A stretch of DNA of 64,000 bases from JAZKBN01 sp040388605. GTDB lineage: Bacteria > Bacteroidota > Bacteroidia > Cytophagales > Flexibacteraceae. This document shows, piece by piece, positions 26,107 through 34,063 of the stretch (the first letter of the stretch is position 1; each line of letters starts with the position of its first letter). Position numbers and translations under genes: made by a program. The DNA is taken from the NCBI GenBank assembly GCA_040388605.1, contig JAZKBN010000008.1, positions 1-64,000 of the forward strand, given 5' to 3'. The notes beneath the pieces were generated by a model. That model did no database searches. It saw only the letters and a program-made list of their open reading frames with translations, and was not told the DNA's origin.

Positions 26107-27945
26107 ATGGTTGCGGAAGAAAAAGGCTCCATCAGCATACACACGGAAAATATCTTTCCGATTATTAAGAAATTCCTTTATTCTGACCACGAAATTTTTC
26201 TCAGGGAGCTGGTCAGCAATGCCGTGGATGCCACGCGCAAGCTGAAGCACCTGGCCGGCAGCACCGAGCTCGACGGAGATATTGATAACCTGAGCGTTAC
26301 CGTTAGCCTCGATAAGGAAGCCCGTACCATTACCATCAGCGATGAAGGCATAGGTATGACCGCCGACGAAATTCGCAAATACATCAACCAGATTGCATTC
26401 AGCGGGGCTACTGAATTTGTAGAAAAGTTCAAAGGCCAGGGCGAAGACCTGCGCAGCCAGATAATCGGCAATTTCGGCCTTGGCTTTTACTCTGCCTTTA
26501 TGGTGGCCGACCAGGTTGAAATTAACACCCGCAGCTTTCAGCCCGATGCCGAATCGGCACGCTGGATTTGCGACGGCAGCACCGAATTTGAAATAGGCCC
26601 CGGCGACAAAGCCACCCGCGGCACCGACATCATTCTGCACCTGAGCGCCGACAGCGATGAATTCCTGGACGAATACCGCCTGCGTACCATACTGAAAAAG
26701 TATTGCAGCTTCCTGCCCGTAACCGTTAAGCTGGGCGAAGAAGTAATCAACGAAACCAGCCCGGCCTGGACCAAAGCCCCTTCATCGCTAACCGATGAAG
26801 ATTACCTTGCCTTTTACCGCAAGCTTTACCCAAGCGCTGCCGACCCGCTTTTCTGGATTCACCTGAACGTAGATTACCCTTTCAACCTCACCGGCATACT
26901 TTACTTCCCTAAAGCCGGTAATAACTTCGAGGTTCAGCGCGATAAAATACAGCTTTACAGCCGCCAGGTATTTATTACCGACGAGGTAAAAGACGTGGTG
27001 CCCGAGTTCCTGATGCTGCTGCACGGCGTAATAGACAGCCCCGATATTCCTTTGAACGTAAGCCGCAGCTTCCTGCAGGCAGACAGCAATGTGAAGAAAA
27101 TTAACGGCTACATTACCCGCAAAGTAGCCGATAAACTTTCCGAGCTTTTCAATGCCGACCGCAAGGCTTATGAAGAAAAATGGGACAATATTGGCCTGTT
27201 CGTAAAATACGGCATCATCAGCGAAGCCAAGTTTGCCGAAAAAGCTACCGCATTTGCATTGGTGAAAAACGTGGCCGGTGAGTACTATACATCGGGCGAG
27301 TACAAAGATAAAGTGGCCGCCAACCAAACCGGCGCAGACGGCGAGCAGGTATGGCTCTATGCCAGCGATGCCGCCAGGCAGCACAGCTATATACAGGCAG
27401 CTGAGCGCCGCGGGTATGATGTATTGCTGTTCGACAGCGTAATTGATAACCATTACCTGAGCCACCTGGAGCAAAGCCTTGAAAAAACGCACCTCAAGCG
27501 CGTTGATTCCGATTCGGCCGACAAGCTGATTGATAAAGGCGAAGCCGAAGATGCTGCTCAAAGCAGCCTCGATGAAGCAGGTAAAGAAAGCCTGAAAGCG
27601 GTTTTTGAAAAGTCGCTGGGAACGGCAGCTAAGAACATCAGCTTTGCATCCTTATCGGCGGAAGATTTGCCGGTAACGCTTACGCAAAACGAGATGATGC
27701 GCCGCATGAAGGAAATGTACAGCCAGGGCCCCAATGCCGGAATTTTCGGCAGCATGCCCGATGAATATAACGTGGTGGTAAATGCCAACCATCCCCTGAA
27801 TGCTAAAATTGCCGCATCGGAAACCGATGAAGACAAAGACAGGCTGGCCCGCTATGCCTACGACCTTGCCCTTTTAAGCCAGGGCAGGCTTACCGGGGCC
27901 GAGCTGAGCGCATTCATCAGCCGCAGCCTGAGCATAGTAGCCTAA
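26107..27945 (+). CDS. htpG: Molecular chaperone HtpG (Hsp90)
   Basis: A 612-residue bacterial Hsp90. The N-terminal GHKL ATPase domain carries ELVSNAVDA (helix with the catalytic Glu and metal-side Asn), DEGIGM (about 79-84) and GNFGLGFYSAFMVA, the ATP-lid motifs. The middle domain and the C-terminal dimerisation domain follow at the usual places. HtpG helps late folding and remodelling of client proteins under stress. Length and motifs are normal. It stands alone and is followed by a strong terminator. Confidence 0.97.
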   Translation: MVAEEKGSISIHTENIFPIIKKFLYSDHEIFLRELVSNAVDATRKLKHLAGSTELDGDIDNLSVTVSLDKEARTITISDEGIGMTADEIRKYINQIAFSGATEFVEKFKGQGEDLRSQIIGNFGLGFYSAFMVADQVEINTRSFQPDAESARWICDGSTEFEIGPGDKATRGTDIILHLSADSDEFLDEYRLRTILKKYCSFLPVTVKLGEEVINETSPAWTKAPSSLTDEDYLAFYRKLYPSAADPLFWIHLNVDYPFNLTGILYFPKAGNNFEVQRDKIQLYSRQVFITDEVKDVVPEFLMLLHGVIDSPDIPLNVSRSFLQADSNVKKINGYITRKVADKLSELFNADRKAYEEKWDNIGLFVKYGIISEAKFAEKATAFALVKNVAGEYYTSGEYKDKVAANQTGADGEQVWLYASDAARQHSYIQAAERRGYDVLLFDSVIDNHYLSHLEQSLEKTHLKRVDSDSADKLIDKGEAEDAAQSSLDEAGKESLKAVFEKSLGTAAKNISFASLSAEDLPVTLTQNEMMRRMKEMYSQGPNAGIFGSMPDEYNVVVNANHPLNAKIAASETDEDKDRLARYAYDLALLSQGRLTGAELSAFISRSLSIVA

Positions 27946-27978
27946 AGCCTAAGCATCAGGATTACCTTGATACACAGC

Positions 27979-28015
27979 AAAAAACCCGGTACAGCGCAGG
28001 CTGACCGGGTTTTTT
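27979..28015 (+). terminator. Rho-independent terminator of htpG
   Basis: A perfect 12-bp stem AAAAAACCCGGT / ACCGGGTTTTTT with a 13-base loop, ending in a T-run. The symmetry lets it act on both strands. Confidence 0.85.
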
Positions 28016-28042
28016 GATTGGAAAGATTATTGCTTATATTTA
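28013..28042 (+). promoter_or_regulatory. Promoter of the VbhA-like small gene
   Basis: TTTG (28013-28016, within the T-run of the htpG terminator), an 18-base spacer, and TATATTTA (28035-28042), one base off TAnnTTTG. A good Shine-Dalgarno-like AAAGGAAAG (28046-28054) follows, which is unusual in this window and supports the start at 28060. Confidence 0.4.
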
Positions 28043-28059
28043 CATAAAGGAAAGTCGCT

Positions 28060-28251
28060 ATGAAAGTTACAAGGTTAAAGGGCGGAGAAAAGGGAAAAAC
28101 GCTGGGTGAATTGAACCCGGTATATGCTGATCGTGTTAAGCGGGATGAGTTTGTTATAGATACAGTTTTCGGTACAATGGCTTTAGAAGAACAGCAGGTG
28201 AGTAAGGAAAAAATAAGAGAGGCTTTGATGGCGTTAAGAACTAAGGCCTGA
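28060..28251 (+). CDS. Small VbhA-like protein, candidate Fic antitoxin
   Basis: A 63-residue basic protein. The segment VIDTVFGTMALEEQQVSKEK (33-51) resembles the inhibitory helix region of VbhA-type Fic antitoxins: Thr39-x-x-x-Glu43-Glu44 matches the [S/T]xxxE[G/N] motif except at its last residue. It lies tail to tail with a Fic gene and overlaps its 3' end by 18 bp. Antitoxins of this class are normally upstream on the same strand, so the layout is odd. Assignment as antitoxin is an inference from the motif and the neighbour; a strong ribosome site supports that it is a real gene. Confidence 0.6.
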   Translation: MKVTRLKGGEKGKTLGELNPVYADRVKRDEFVIDTVFGTMALEEQQVSKEKIREALMALRTKA

Positions 28252-28812
28252 TTTTATAAGGGATTCAAGTAGACTATAATCATGTTGGTCAGCTGCGCGT
28301 AAGGCAATAATATAAGCATTGCGGGCGGCTCCTTCATCCCGACTATAAAGCCTAACGTTTTTAAAGCCGAAAAGCTGAGCCACAATATCAGTAATGGCTC
28401 GGGCAGTTCTGCCGTTACCGTTATTAAAAGGGTGTATTTGTACAAACTTGTGATGTAGCCATGCCAACGCTGCTATTAAATCATTACCCGATTCAATTTT
28501 ACCTATTCTGTAATCGGCCTCGTTTGCCCATTGCGCCATAAGAGAAGGTATTTGGCCATAGTCAGGCGGTATATGTACACCAACAGTGACATCAATATTT
28601 CGCCATTTTCCGGCCCAGGAATAAATATTGCCTAAAGCTGTCTTATGGATATTTAATGCCAAAGCCGGCCCGATATAAATGTCTGTCGGAAGTTCGGGGA
28701 TAAACGTTTCGTATAAACGGGTGAAGCCTTCCGCTTCGAATTCGTTTAGCTCATTTTTATCTGCAATGCCTTATAAATTGTCATCGGCTTCACCGGAAGT
28801 ACTGCTTTCCAT
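28234..28812 (-). pseudogene. Fic-domain AMP-transferase gene with an in-frame stop
   Basis: The gene for a Fic protein of about 190 residues. Fic enzymes move AMP (or another nucleotide part) onto target proteins, often topoisomerases. The catalytic motif HPFNNGNGRTAR is intact, with its His about residue 77 of the downstream open frame. From the ATG at 28812 the reading runs MESSTSGEADDNL, meets TAA at 28771-28773, and continues in the same frame as GIADKNELNEFEAEGF and so on. As I remember the family, relatives read NLLGITDKEE at this point, so TTA (Leu) changed to TAA would explain it. The open part from a TTG at 28662 lacks about 36 family residues. Either a recent pseudogene or a sequence error. 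Confidence 0.75.
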
Positions 28813-28827
28813 ATATCTATGAGGTTA

Positions 28828-30183
28828 TTACTCCTTAACCACCTTCACCGTTCTGCCGCCTGCATTCAGCAGGTACATACCCGGCGATAAATCAGCGGTT
28901 TCAATTATGGTTTTACCGTTTAGCGGGCCAGATGTGCCTTGCAGGTGTACTTTACCGCGTAAGTCGCTGATTAAATAAGCAGAAGATTTTGGCAATTCAA
29001 TGTTTAATTCCCCTGAAAAGGGATTGGGGTAGGTACTTGGTTCTTTTGTGTATGTATTACCAGGTAAAATGACATTATTATAATCGCCGAATTCTTTTTT
29101 ATACCAATTAAAATACCGGTGGGTTTTGAAATTGTAATGTTTTTCAGTAAACTCAGTTATGTTGTTATTGTCATCATATATATAATTAAAAACTCTGTTG
29201 TCTTGAATTGTTGTATCTACAGATTCTCTGAATTCGTATATCGTATCACAATTATTAAGTGAGTTAAAGGTACAATATGAAAAATATGTTTGCCTGTAAG
29301 CCCCGTTAACAAGGTTTTCTGCGAGATAAGCAATACGGGTACCTAAATGATTATAGGTAAATGTGTGTCGTTCTGTCTTGTCTGCAAGACCTATATTACT
29401 AAGCTCTTTTGTGAAGCGTAACGGCTTTATTGATGAAAAAGAGGTATTGTTCCAATAATACAATGAATCATAATGTATGCGTGTTGAATAATCATTTCCC
29501 TTTCTTATTAAATCAATGGGTGTTCCGTCAGGCATGGCAGCAACCAGGCTGTCAACCACAAATGAAGAATCATAAGGATTGGGATATGTGAAGTCTGCAT
29601 ACCTCCGTTCAAATGATTTCTCCACTTTTAATATTGAACCACTAAACGTGTATTCTTTTTCAGTATAGGTGATACGCTTAAATATATCATCAAGAGTATC
29701 ATAAACACTCACTTCATTTGTATCATGAAAAAAGTCGTTCTCCCTACTATCAAAAATGCTTTTTGATAAAATGCATGGTCTCCAAGCAGGGTTTCTTCCG
29801 GGGGATTTTAAGAAAGTTAATTCTGTATAAGTGTTGGCCGTTCTTTCAATATTAATATCGTATGTTGTATCGGTTTCAGAACTGTTAAGTACAGTACAAT
29901 GCACAATTTCCCCTTTGGTGTCATAAGTATAAATCACCTTACCGTTGCAAATCAAATCTTCACCGATCCAGCCGCATAAATTTGTATAACCGGCATTATT
30001 GGAAGAATTGGGATTAAATTCCCGTATTGTAGGTCTGGTTGCACCACCTTGAAGTGGGTTTTGCAAAACCTTGACCCAATTAGCATTGTAAGATTGCTCC
30101 GGAAATACAGGATCAAAAAGTTGGCCTAAAACCTGCGAAATACAGAAAATCAATAGGGCAAAAATTAAGTAAAAACATTTCAT
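28828..30183 (-). CDS. Secreted T9SS cargo protein, unknown
   Basis: A 451-residue secreted protein: signal peptide (FYLIFALLIFCISQVLG, cleavage near residue 20), a long beta-rich middle part with many Tyr, Asn and Asp residues, and a C-terminal type A T9SS sorting domain. The sorting domain begins at STYPNPFSGELNIEL and ends in DLSPGMYLLNAGGRTVKVVKE (given as two motifs, both typical). The middle shows recurring Y-x-Y-D/N-x-x-x-N patterns like degenerate YD repeats (FNYIYDDNNNITEF), so a surface adhesin or RHS-like protein is possible. The gene is AT-rich. It should be exported and attached to the outer surface by the T9SS machinery, which is not in this window. Confidence 0.75.
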   Translation of the reverse strand: MKCFYLIFALLIFCISQVLGQLFDPVFPEQSYNANWVKVLQNPLQGGATRPTIREFNPNSSNNAGYTNLCGWIGEDLICNGKVIYTYDTKGEIVHCTVLNSSETDTTYDINIERTANTYTELTFLKSPGRNPAWRPCILSKSIFDSRENDFFHDTNEVSVYDTLDDIFKRITYTEKEYTFSGSILKVEKSFERRYADFTYPNPYDSSFVVDSLVAAMPDGTPIDLIRKGNDYSTRIHYDSLYYWNNTSFSSIKPLRFTKELSNIGLADKTERHTFTYNHLGTRIAYLAENLVNGAYRQTYFSYCTFNSLNNCDTIYEFRESVDTTIQDNRVFNYIYDDNNNITEFTEKHYNFKTHRYFNWYKKEFGDYNNVILPGNTYTKEPSTYPNPFSGELNIELPKSSAYLISDLRGKVHLQGTSGPLNGKTIIETADLSPGMYLLNAGGRTVKVVKE

Positions 30184-30202
30184 GTTCAGTGCATTTGGTT
30201 GC

Positions 30203-30210
30203 CAAATGTA
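30203..30210 (-). promoter_or_regulatory. -7 box upstream of the T9SS cargo gene
   Basis: Reads TACATTTG on the minus strand, a perfect TAnnTTTG match about 20 bases before the start at 30183. Confidence 0.4.
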
Positions 30211-30266
30211 AAGAACATGAAAATATGTTGTTCAGTAAATGCAAAATATTTATTGCAGTCACCCCA

Positions 30267-31172
30267 TTACCCCACCTCCGGGCTCTGGTTATGCAGCATT
30301 TTCTTCTTCACTATTCCGCCGTCGGCATCAGATAGCGGGTGCACCAGCACAAAGGCCGATGGGTCTATTTGCCGGGCGAGGGCTTTAATGCTGCCTATTT
30401 CGAGGCGGTTCACCACGCAATACACAATTTCTAATTCTGTGCGGTTGCGTCCGCTGCTGCCGTGGTACATGGTTACACCTATGTTGAGCTCGCTCATTAC
30501 GGCATTCCTTATCTCATCGCTCTTTTCAGATATAATGCTTACGGCGCTGTAGCCTTCTATACCGTAAAGTATAAAATCCATCACCTTAGTGGCGCTGAAA
30601 TAGGTGAGTATGGAATACAATGCCGGCTCTATACCAAGCAGGAAAGCCGCCGCCCCGAAAATGAATACGTTGAGTATAAGTATAACATCGCCCACTTTTA
30701 CAAGATGGCTGTCGCGGGAAATGAGGAGTGCGGCAATTTCGGTACCGTCGAGGACGGCGCCGCCGCGTATGCTGAGGCCAACGCCGGCGCCTATAAAGAA
30801 GCCCCCGAAAACGGCAGTGAGCAGCTTATCCGGCGTAATATCGGGGAAAGGGACAAAGTAAAGCACCAAAGCCAGGCCTGCAATTGAAAAGGCGCTTTTT
30901 ATGGCAAACAGCCTGCCTATGCGCCGGTAGCTGAGAATAAGAAAGGGCACATTAATAAACATAAGCAATACGGCTATGTTCAGATGCGTTACATGGCTTA
31001 GCAGAATGCTGATGCCGGTTACTCCGCCGTCGATAAAATGGCTGGGTATCAGGAAGCCTTTCAGGCCCATGCCTGCCGAAAAAATGCCGCAGACAATTAA
31101 AAACAAGCTTCTTAATTCACGTCCTGTTTTGCTGATTTGTTTGCCGGTTAAGCTCATTTTTGGGTACCCCAT
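30267..31172 (-). CDS. YitT family membrane protein (DUF161 + DUF2179)
   Basis: An inner-membrane protein of about 301 residues in the YitT family. Five or six transmembrane helices with the family's glycine motifs (GLKGFLIPSHFIDGGVTGIS; GVGLSIRGGAVLDGTEIAA) are followed by a cytoplasmic DUF2179 domain (about the last 85 residues; VMSELNIGVTMYHGSSG, VNRLEIGSIKALARQIDPSAF). The transported compound is not established for the family. ATGs at 31172 and 31157 both fit; a TTG lies six bases before the first. It is divergent from the PstS-like lipoprotein gene. Confidence 0.9.
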   Translation of the reverse strand: MGYPKMSLTGKQISKTGRELRSLFLIVCGIFSAGMGLKGFLIPSHFIDGGVTGISILLSHVTHLNIAVLLMFINVPFLILSYRRIGRLFAIKSAFSIAGLALVLYFVPFPDITPDKLLTAVFGGFFIGAGVGLSIRGGAVLDGTEIAALLISRDSHLVKVGDVILILNVFIFGAAAFLLGIEPALYSILTYFSATKVMDFILYGIEGYSAVSIISEKSDEIRNAVMSELNIGVTMYHGSSGRNRTELEIVYCVVNRLEIGSIKALARQIDPSAFVLVHPLSDADGGIVKKKMLHNQSPEVG

Positions 31173-31253
31173 TGTCAATTATACGTAATTTTACCCACAG
31201 GTTCAAATACAGGGCCGGTAAAAACCTGTCCGGAAACATACTTCCCTTTTGAA

Positions 31254-32234
31254 ATGAAACTACATATTATGCCCCGCATTGTTGCTGTAATCATGGTTTT
31301 GGCTGTATCGGTTACGGTTTTTAACGGCTGCGGTCCCGGGGCTAATAAAGAGCAGGCGGCCGACAATGCCACATCGGGCAGCATAAAAATTGCCGCCGAC
31401 GAATCGGTGCAGCCAATAATTGCTGAAGAGCTTGATGCCTTTATGGCGGGCTACCCCAAGGCGCAAATCAGTGCCGTTTATACATCGGAAGGCGAGGCCA
31501 TGCGCCTCCTCCTCGCCGACAGCATACGCATGGCTGTAATGCTGCGCATGCCCACCACTGCCGAAACAGCAGCCTTCGAAAAGCAGACCGCGAAGCTGCG
31601 TACCGGCTATATGGCCCGCGACGGTGTTGCCCTTATTCTGCATCCGCAAACTAAAGATACCCTGCTTACCCTGGGCCAAATACGCGCCATACTCACCGGC
31701 GATCTAAAAACCCGCAGGCAGCTGAACGCCAAAGCCGCCGATAACGATTCATTAGTCTGCGTTTTCGACCGGGGCAATGCCGGCAATATAAATTACATGC
31801 AGAGCCGCTTCGCCCTTAAAACCGAGGAAGTGAAAGGAAAGGTATTTGCCGCGGGCAGCAATACTGCCGTAATTGAATATGTAAGAACGCACCCCGGCGC
31901 TATAGGATTCATAGGTGTAAACTGGATCAGCGACCTCGATGCCCCAACGCACCGCACTTTCAGCGAATCAATCAGGGTGGCAAGCATATCTGATACCAAC
32001 GGCATGGCCGGCCTCAACTATTATCAACCCGACCAGGCATCACTTAAAACGGGTGAGTACCCCCTGCGCCGCGAGCTCATATTGGTATCACGTGAGGGGC
32101 ATTTCGGGCTGGCTTCGGGCTTTATGACTTATGCGCTCAGCCATATAGGGCAACGGATTGTATTGAAATCGGGCCTGATGCCGGCCATGGTGCCGGGCCG
32201 GGAGGTGCACCTGAATGCGAAGATTTCCAAATAA
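31254..32234 (+). CDS. PstS-like substrate-binding lipoprotein
   Basis: A 326-residue periplasmic binding protein of the phosphate-binding (PstS-like) superfamily. The signal peptide ends in a lipobox-like FNGC (Cys26). The mature part starts with SGSIKIAADESVQPIIAEEL, the usual first strand and anion loop, then TLGQIRAILTGDLKT, a helix found in PstS relatives, and HPGAIGFIGVNW. No ABC transporter genes lie nearby, so it acts apart from a classical pst operon. Ligand assignment to phosphate is an inference from the fold. Confidence 0.82.
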   Translation: MKLHIMPRIVAVIMVLAVSVTVFNGCGPGANKEQAADNATSGSIKIAADESVQPIIAEELDAFMAGYPKAQISAVYTSEGEAMRLLLADSIRMAVMLRMPTTAETAAFEKQTAKLRTGYMARDGVALILHPQTKDTLLTLGQIRAILTGDLKTRRQLNAKAADNDSLVCVFDRGNAGNINYMQSRFALKTEEVKGKVFAAGSNTAVIEYVRTHPGAIGFIGVNWISDLDAPTHRTFSESIRVASISDTNGMAGLNYYQPDQASLKTGEYPLRRELILVSREGHFGLASGFMTYALSHIGQRIVLKSGLMPAMVPGREVHLNAKISK

Positions 32235-32403
32235 AACAGGAGGCAAAAGGCAAGGCAAAATCAAGCGGACATATTTTTTTTAAACTTTTGCCCTACCGTG
32301 TTTACTTTTTGTACCTGCGCTTGTATAGTACAGGTATGCGAATGCCTGCTGCTTTGGGTTTAGCTGCGCGTGTACTTTTGGTTGTACCTATTTAAGGCCT
32401 TAA

Positions 32404-32772
32404 TTAAGGCTTATAAAATTCGCCGAAGTGCCATAAAATCCCCGAAGGATCGTGCAGGAAGCATTCTTTGCCCCAGTCAAGCGCACGAACGGGCGTAAGT
32501 TTTACTCCTTTGTATTTGGCAGGTAAATCAAGCGCTTTCAGTTCAGTATAATACCTGTCGGCGCTGTCTGTTTCTAAGAAAAGCATGGTGTTGTTTATCC
32601 AGTCTTTTACATACGCATTTTGTAAGTAGAAAGAGATTTCACCGGTTTCGAAAACCGACATGCTGCCGTCGATAACGGTTTCTTTGAAACCTAAATCGCG
32701 GTAAAAGCTGCGCGAGAGGTTAAAATCTTTAGCGCCTATAAAGGGGCGAAGGGATATTGCTTTGTGCTCCAT
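32404..32772 (-). CDS. VOC/glyoxalase-fold protein
   Basis: A 122-residue single-domain protein of the vicinal oxygen chelate superfamily (glyoxalase, bleomycin-resistance and dioxygenase relatives). The order is the usual one: RPFIGAKDFNLSRSFYRDLG at the start, SVFETGEISFYL in the middle, then LDWGKECFLHDPSGILWHF at the end. Metal ligand positions are only partly kept, so a binding rather than catalytic role is possible. It converges on the PstS-like gene; the 169-bp spacer between the two stops has imperfect repeats. Confidence 0.85.
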   Translation of the reverse strand: MEHKAISLRPFIGAKDFNLSRSFYRDLGFKETVIDGSMSVFETGEISFYLQNAYVKDWINNTMLFLETDSADRYYTELKALDLPAKYKGVKLTPVRALDWGKECFLHDPSGILWHFGEFYKP

Positions 32773-32953
32773 TGTTTTGGTTCCCGGTTCCTGGCCGGGC
32801 CTAAGGTAATATTAGCGTTATATATGCAGGCAAAGCAAATTAAAAGCCCGGAAATCAAACAGGAATTAATTTACCCGATTATAAATATCGTATTAAAACG
32901 CCTGTTTAACGAAACGATAATACAGTAAAGCTTAATTTTACCAAACTTTTTGT

Positions 32954-32961
32954 TAGTTTTG
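32954..32961 (+). promoter_or_regulatory. -7 box for the CX4CH T9SS protein
   Basis: TAGTTTTG is a perfect TAnnTTTG match. It gives a leader of about 80 bases before the start at 33049. No clear TTTG partner is seen upstream. Confidence 0.4.
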
Positions 32962-33048
32962 GGACATTAACCAAATTCTGCCAAAACACTTCTCGCGCAA
33001 GCAACAAACAATCAGCATTATTTAAAAGCTCCAACATTAGGTTCAAAA

Positions 33049-33876
33049 ATGAAAAAAACAATACTCTTTGCCTGTACCATAATTATAGGCCTTAATTTAT
33101 TCAGCGGGAAGCGTGCACTAACAAATGCAGCAGGTCCGCCGGCCGGTAATACCGGCGCTGCCGTTTTGGGTGAAACCACCTGCTTACAAGGCGGCTGCCA
33201 CCGTGGTAATTTAACTGAAGATGCGCCCGGCCTTACTATGCACTTCGTGAACAATGCCACAGAGTACAAGCCTGACAGCACTTATTCTATTATACTTACA
33301 AACACGAACGGAACCGGCAGTACCAACGGTTTCCAAATGCTTTGCCTGAACGATGCTAATGCGAGCAAAGGCACATTTACAGCAGTGAATAATGTAACTA
33401 AAAAGCTTACTCTAAGCGGCCGTACTTATTTTGAGCACGCTCGCTCAAGCACTACAGGCTCATGGACATTTACCTGGAAAGCCCCTGCAGCCGGCACAGG
33501 TGATTTACACTTCTTTGTGGCATCGCACCGTGGCTCAAGCGAAAACTCTTCTAACGTAGCCACCAAGGAGTTCGTTTTTACTGAACGCCCTGCGCCTGTA
33601 ACCGGTATAGCCAAGCTTACCGTATCTGATTTCAGCATTTTCCCGAACCCGGCACGTGACAATGCACGCGCATCGTTCACCATGCCTGCAGCCGGTAAAG
33701 TGCGCACCAGCCTGCACAGCGTAGCCGGACAGGAGCTTATGCTAATCAACGAAGGTTCCTTCGATGCCGGAACGCATGAAATTAATGTGCCCCTGCAAGG
33801 CTTAACCGCCGGTACTTACATTCTGCATATTGATGCAGGTGACCGTACCATTGCCCGCAAGCTGAGCGTTCAATAA
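33049..33876 (+). CDS. Secreted protein with CX4CH motif, Reelin-like domain and T9SS sorting domain
   Basis: A 275-residue exported protein. After the signal peptide (residues 1-22) it has GPPAGNTGAAVLGETTCLQG running into GCH, the place where many Bacteroidota Reeler-like (choice-of-anchor V) proteins have a CxxCH. Here the spacing is Cys-x4-Cys-His. A beta-sandwich of about 130 residues follows, with the FQMLCLNDANASKG and GDLHFFVASHRG segments typical of that domain. The C terminus is a type A T9SS sorting domain (FSIFPNPARDNARASF ... GTYILHIDAG). It should be secreted to the cell surface. Haem binding is only a hypothesis given the odd spacing. Confidence 0.82.
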   Translation: MKKTILFACTIIIGLNLFSGKRALTNAAGPPAGNTGAAVLGETTCLQGGCHRGNLTEDAPGLTMHFVNNATEYKPDSTYSIILTNTNGTGSTNGFQMLCLNDANASKGTFTAVNNVTKKLTLSGRTYFEHARSSTTGSWTFTWKAPAAGTGDLHFFVASHRGSSENSSNVATKEFVFTERPAPVTGIAKLTVSDFSIFPNPARDNARASFTMPAAGKVRTSLHSVAGQELMLINEGSFDAGTHEINVPLQGLTAGTYILHIDAGDRTIARKLSVQ

Positions 33877-33899
33877 GCACTTATTCTGATTATATTGTA

Positions 33900-33933
33900 A
33901 CAGGGCCCGGCTTAAAACCGGGCCCTGTTTTTG
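33900..33933 (+). terminator. Rho-independent terminator
   Basis: An 11-bp GC-rich stem ACAGGGCCCGG / CCGGGCCCTGT with a 7-base loop and a T-run after it. It ends the CX4CH protein gene. Confidence 0.9.
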
Positions 33934-34063
33934 TTTATAGGTTTTACTTTCAGACAGTTAAGTGCTTTATAAAATTTGTTCCTTTATTAATTATTTCCCC
34001 GGGGGCTTACTTTTTGCAATACCGTATGTAGCATAATAAATATTACACCTTTTAATTCTTACC

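Noticed and set aside
26788..27561. 257-codon open frame opposite htpG
   Set aside because: htpG is certain, and the antisense protein has no motif; long antisense frames are expected with this codon usage.
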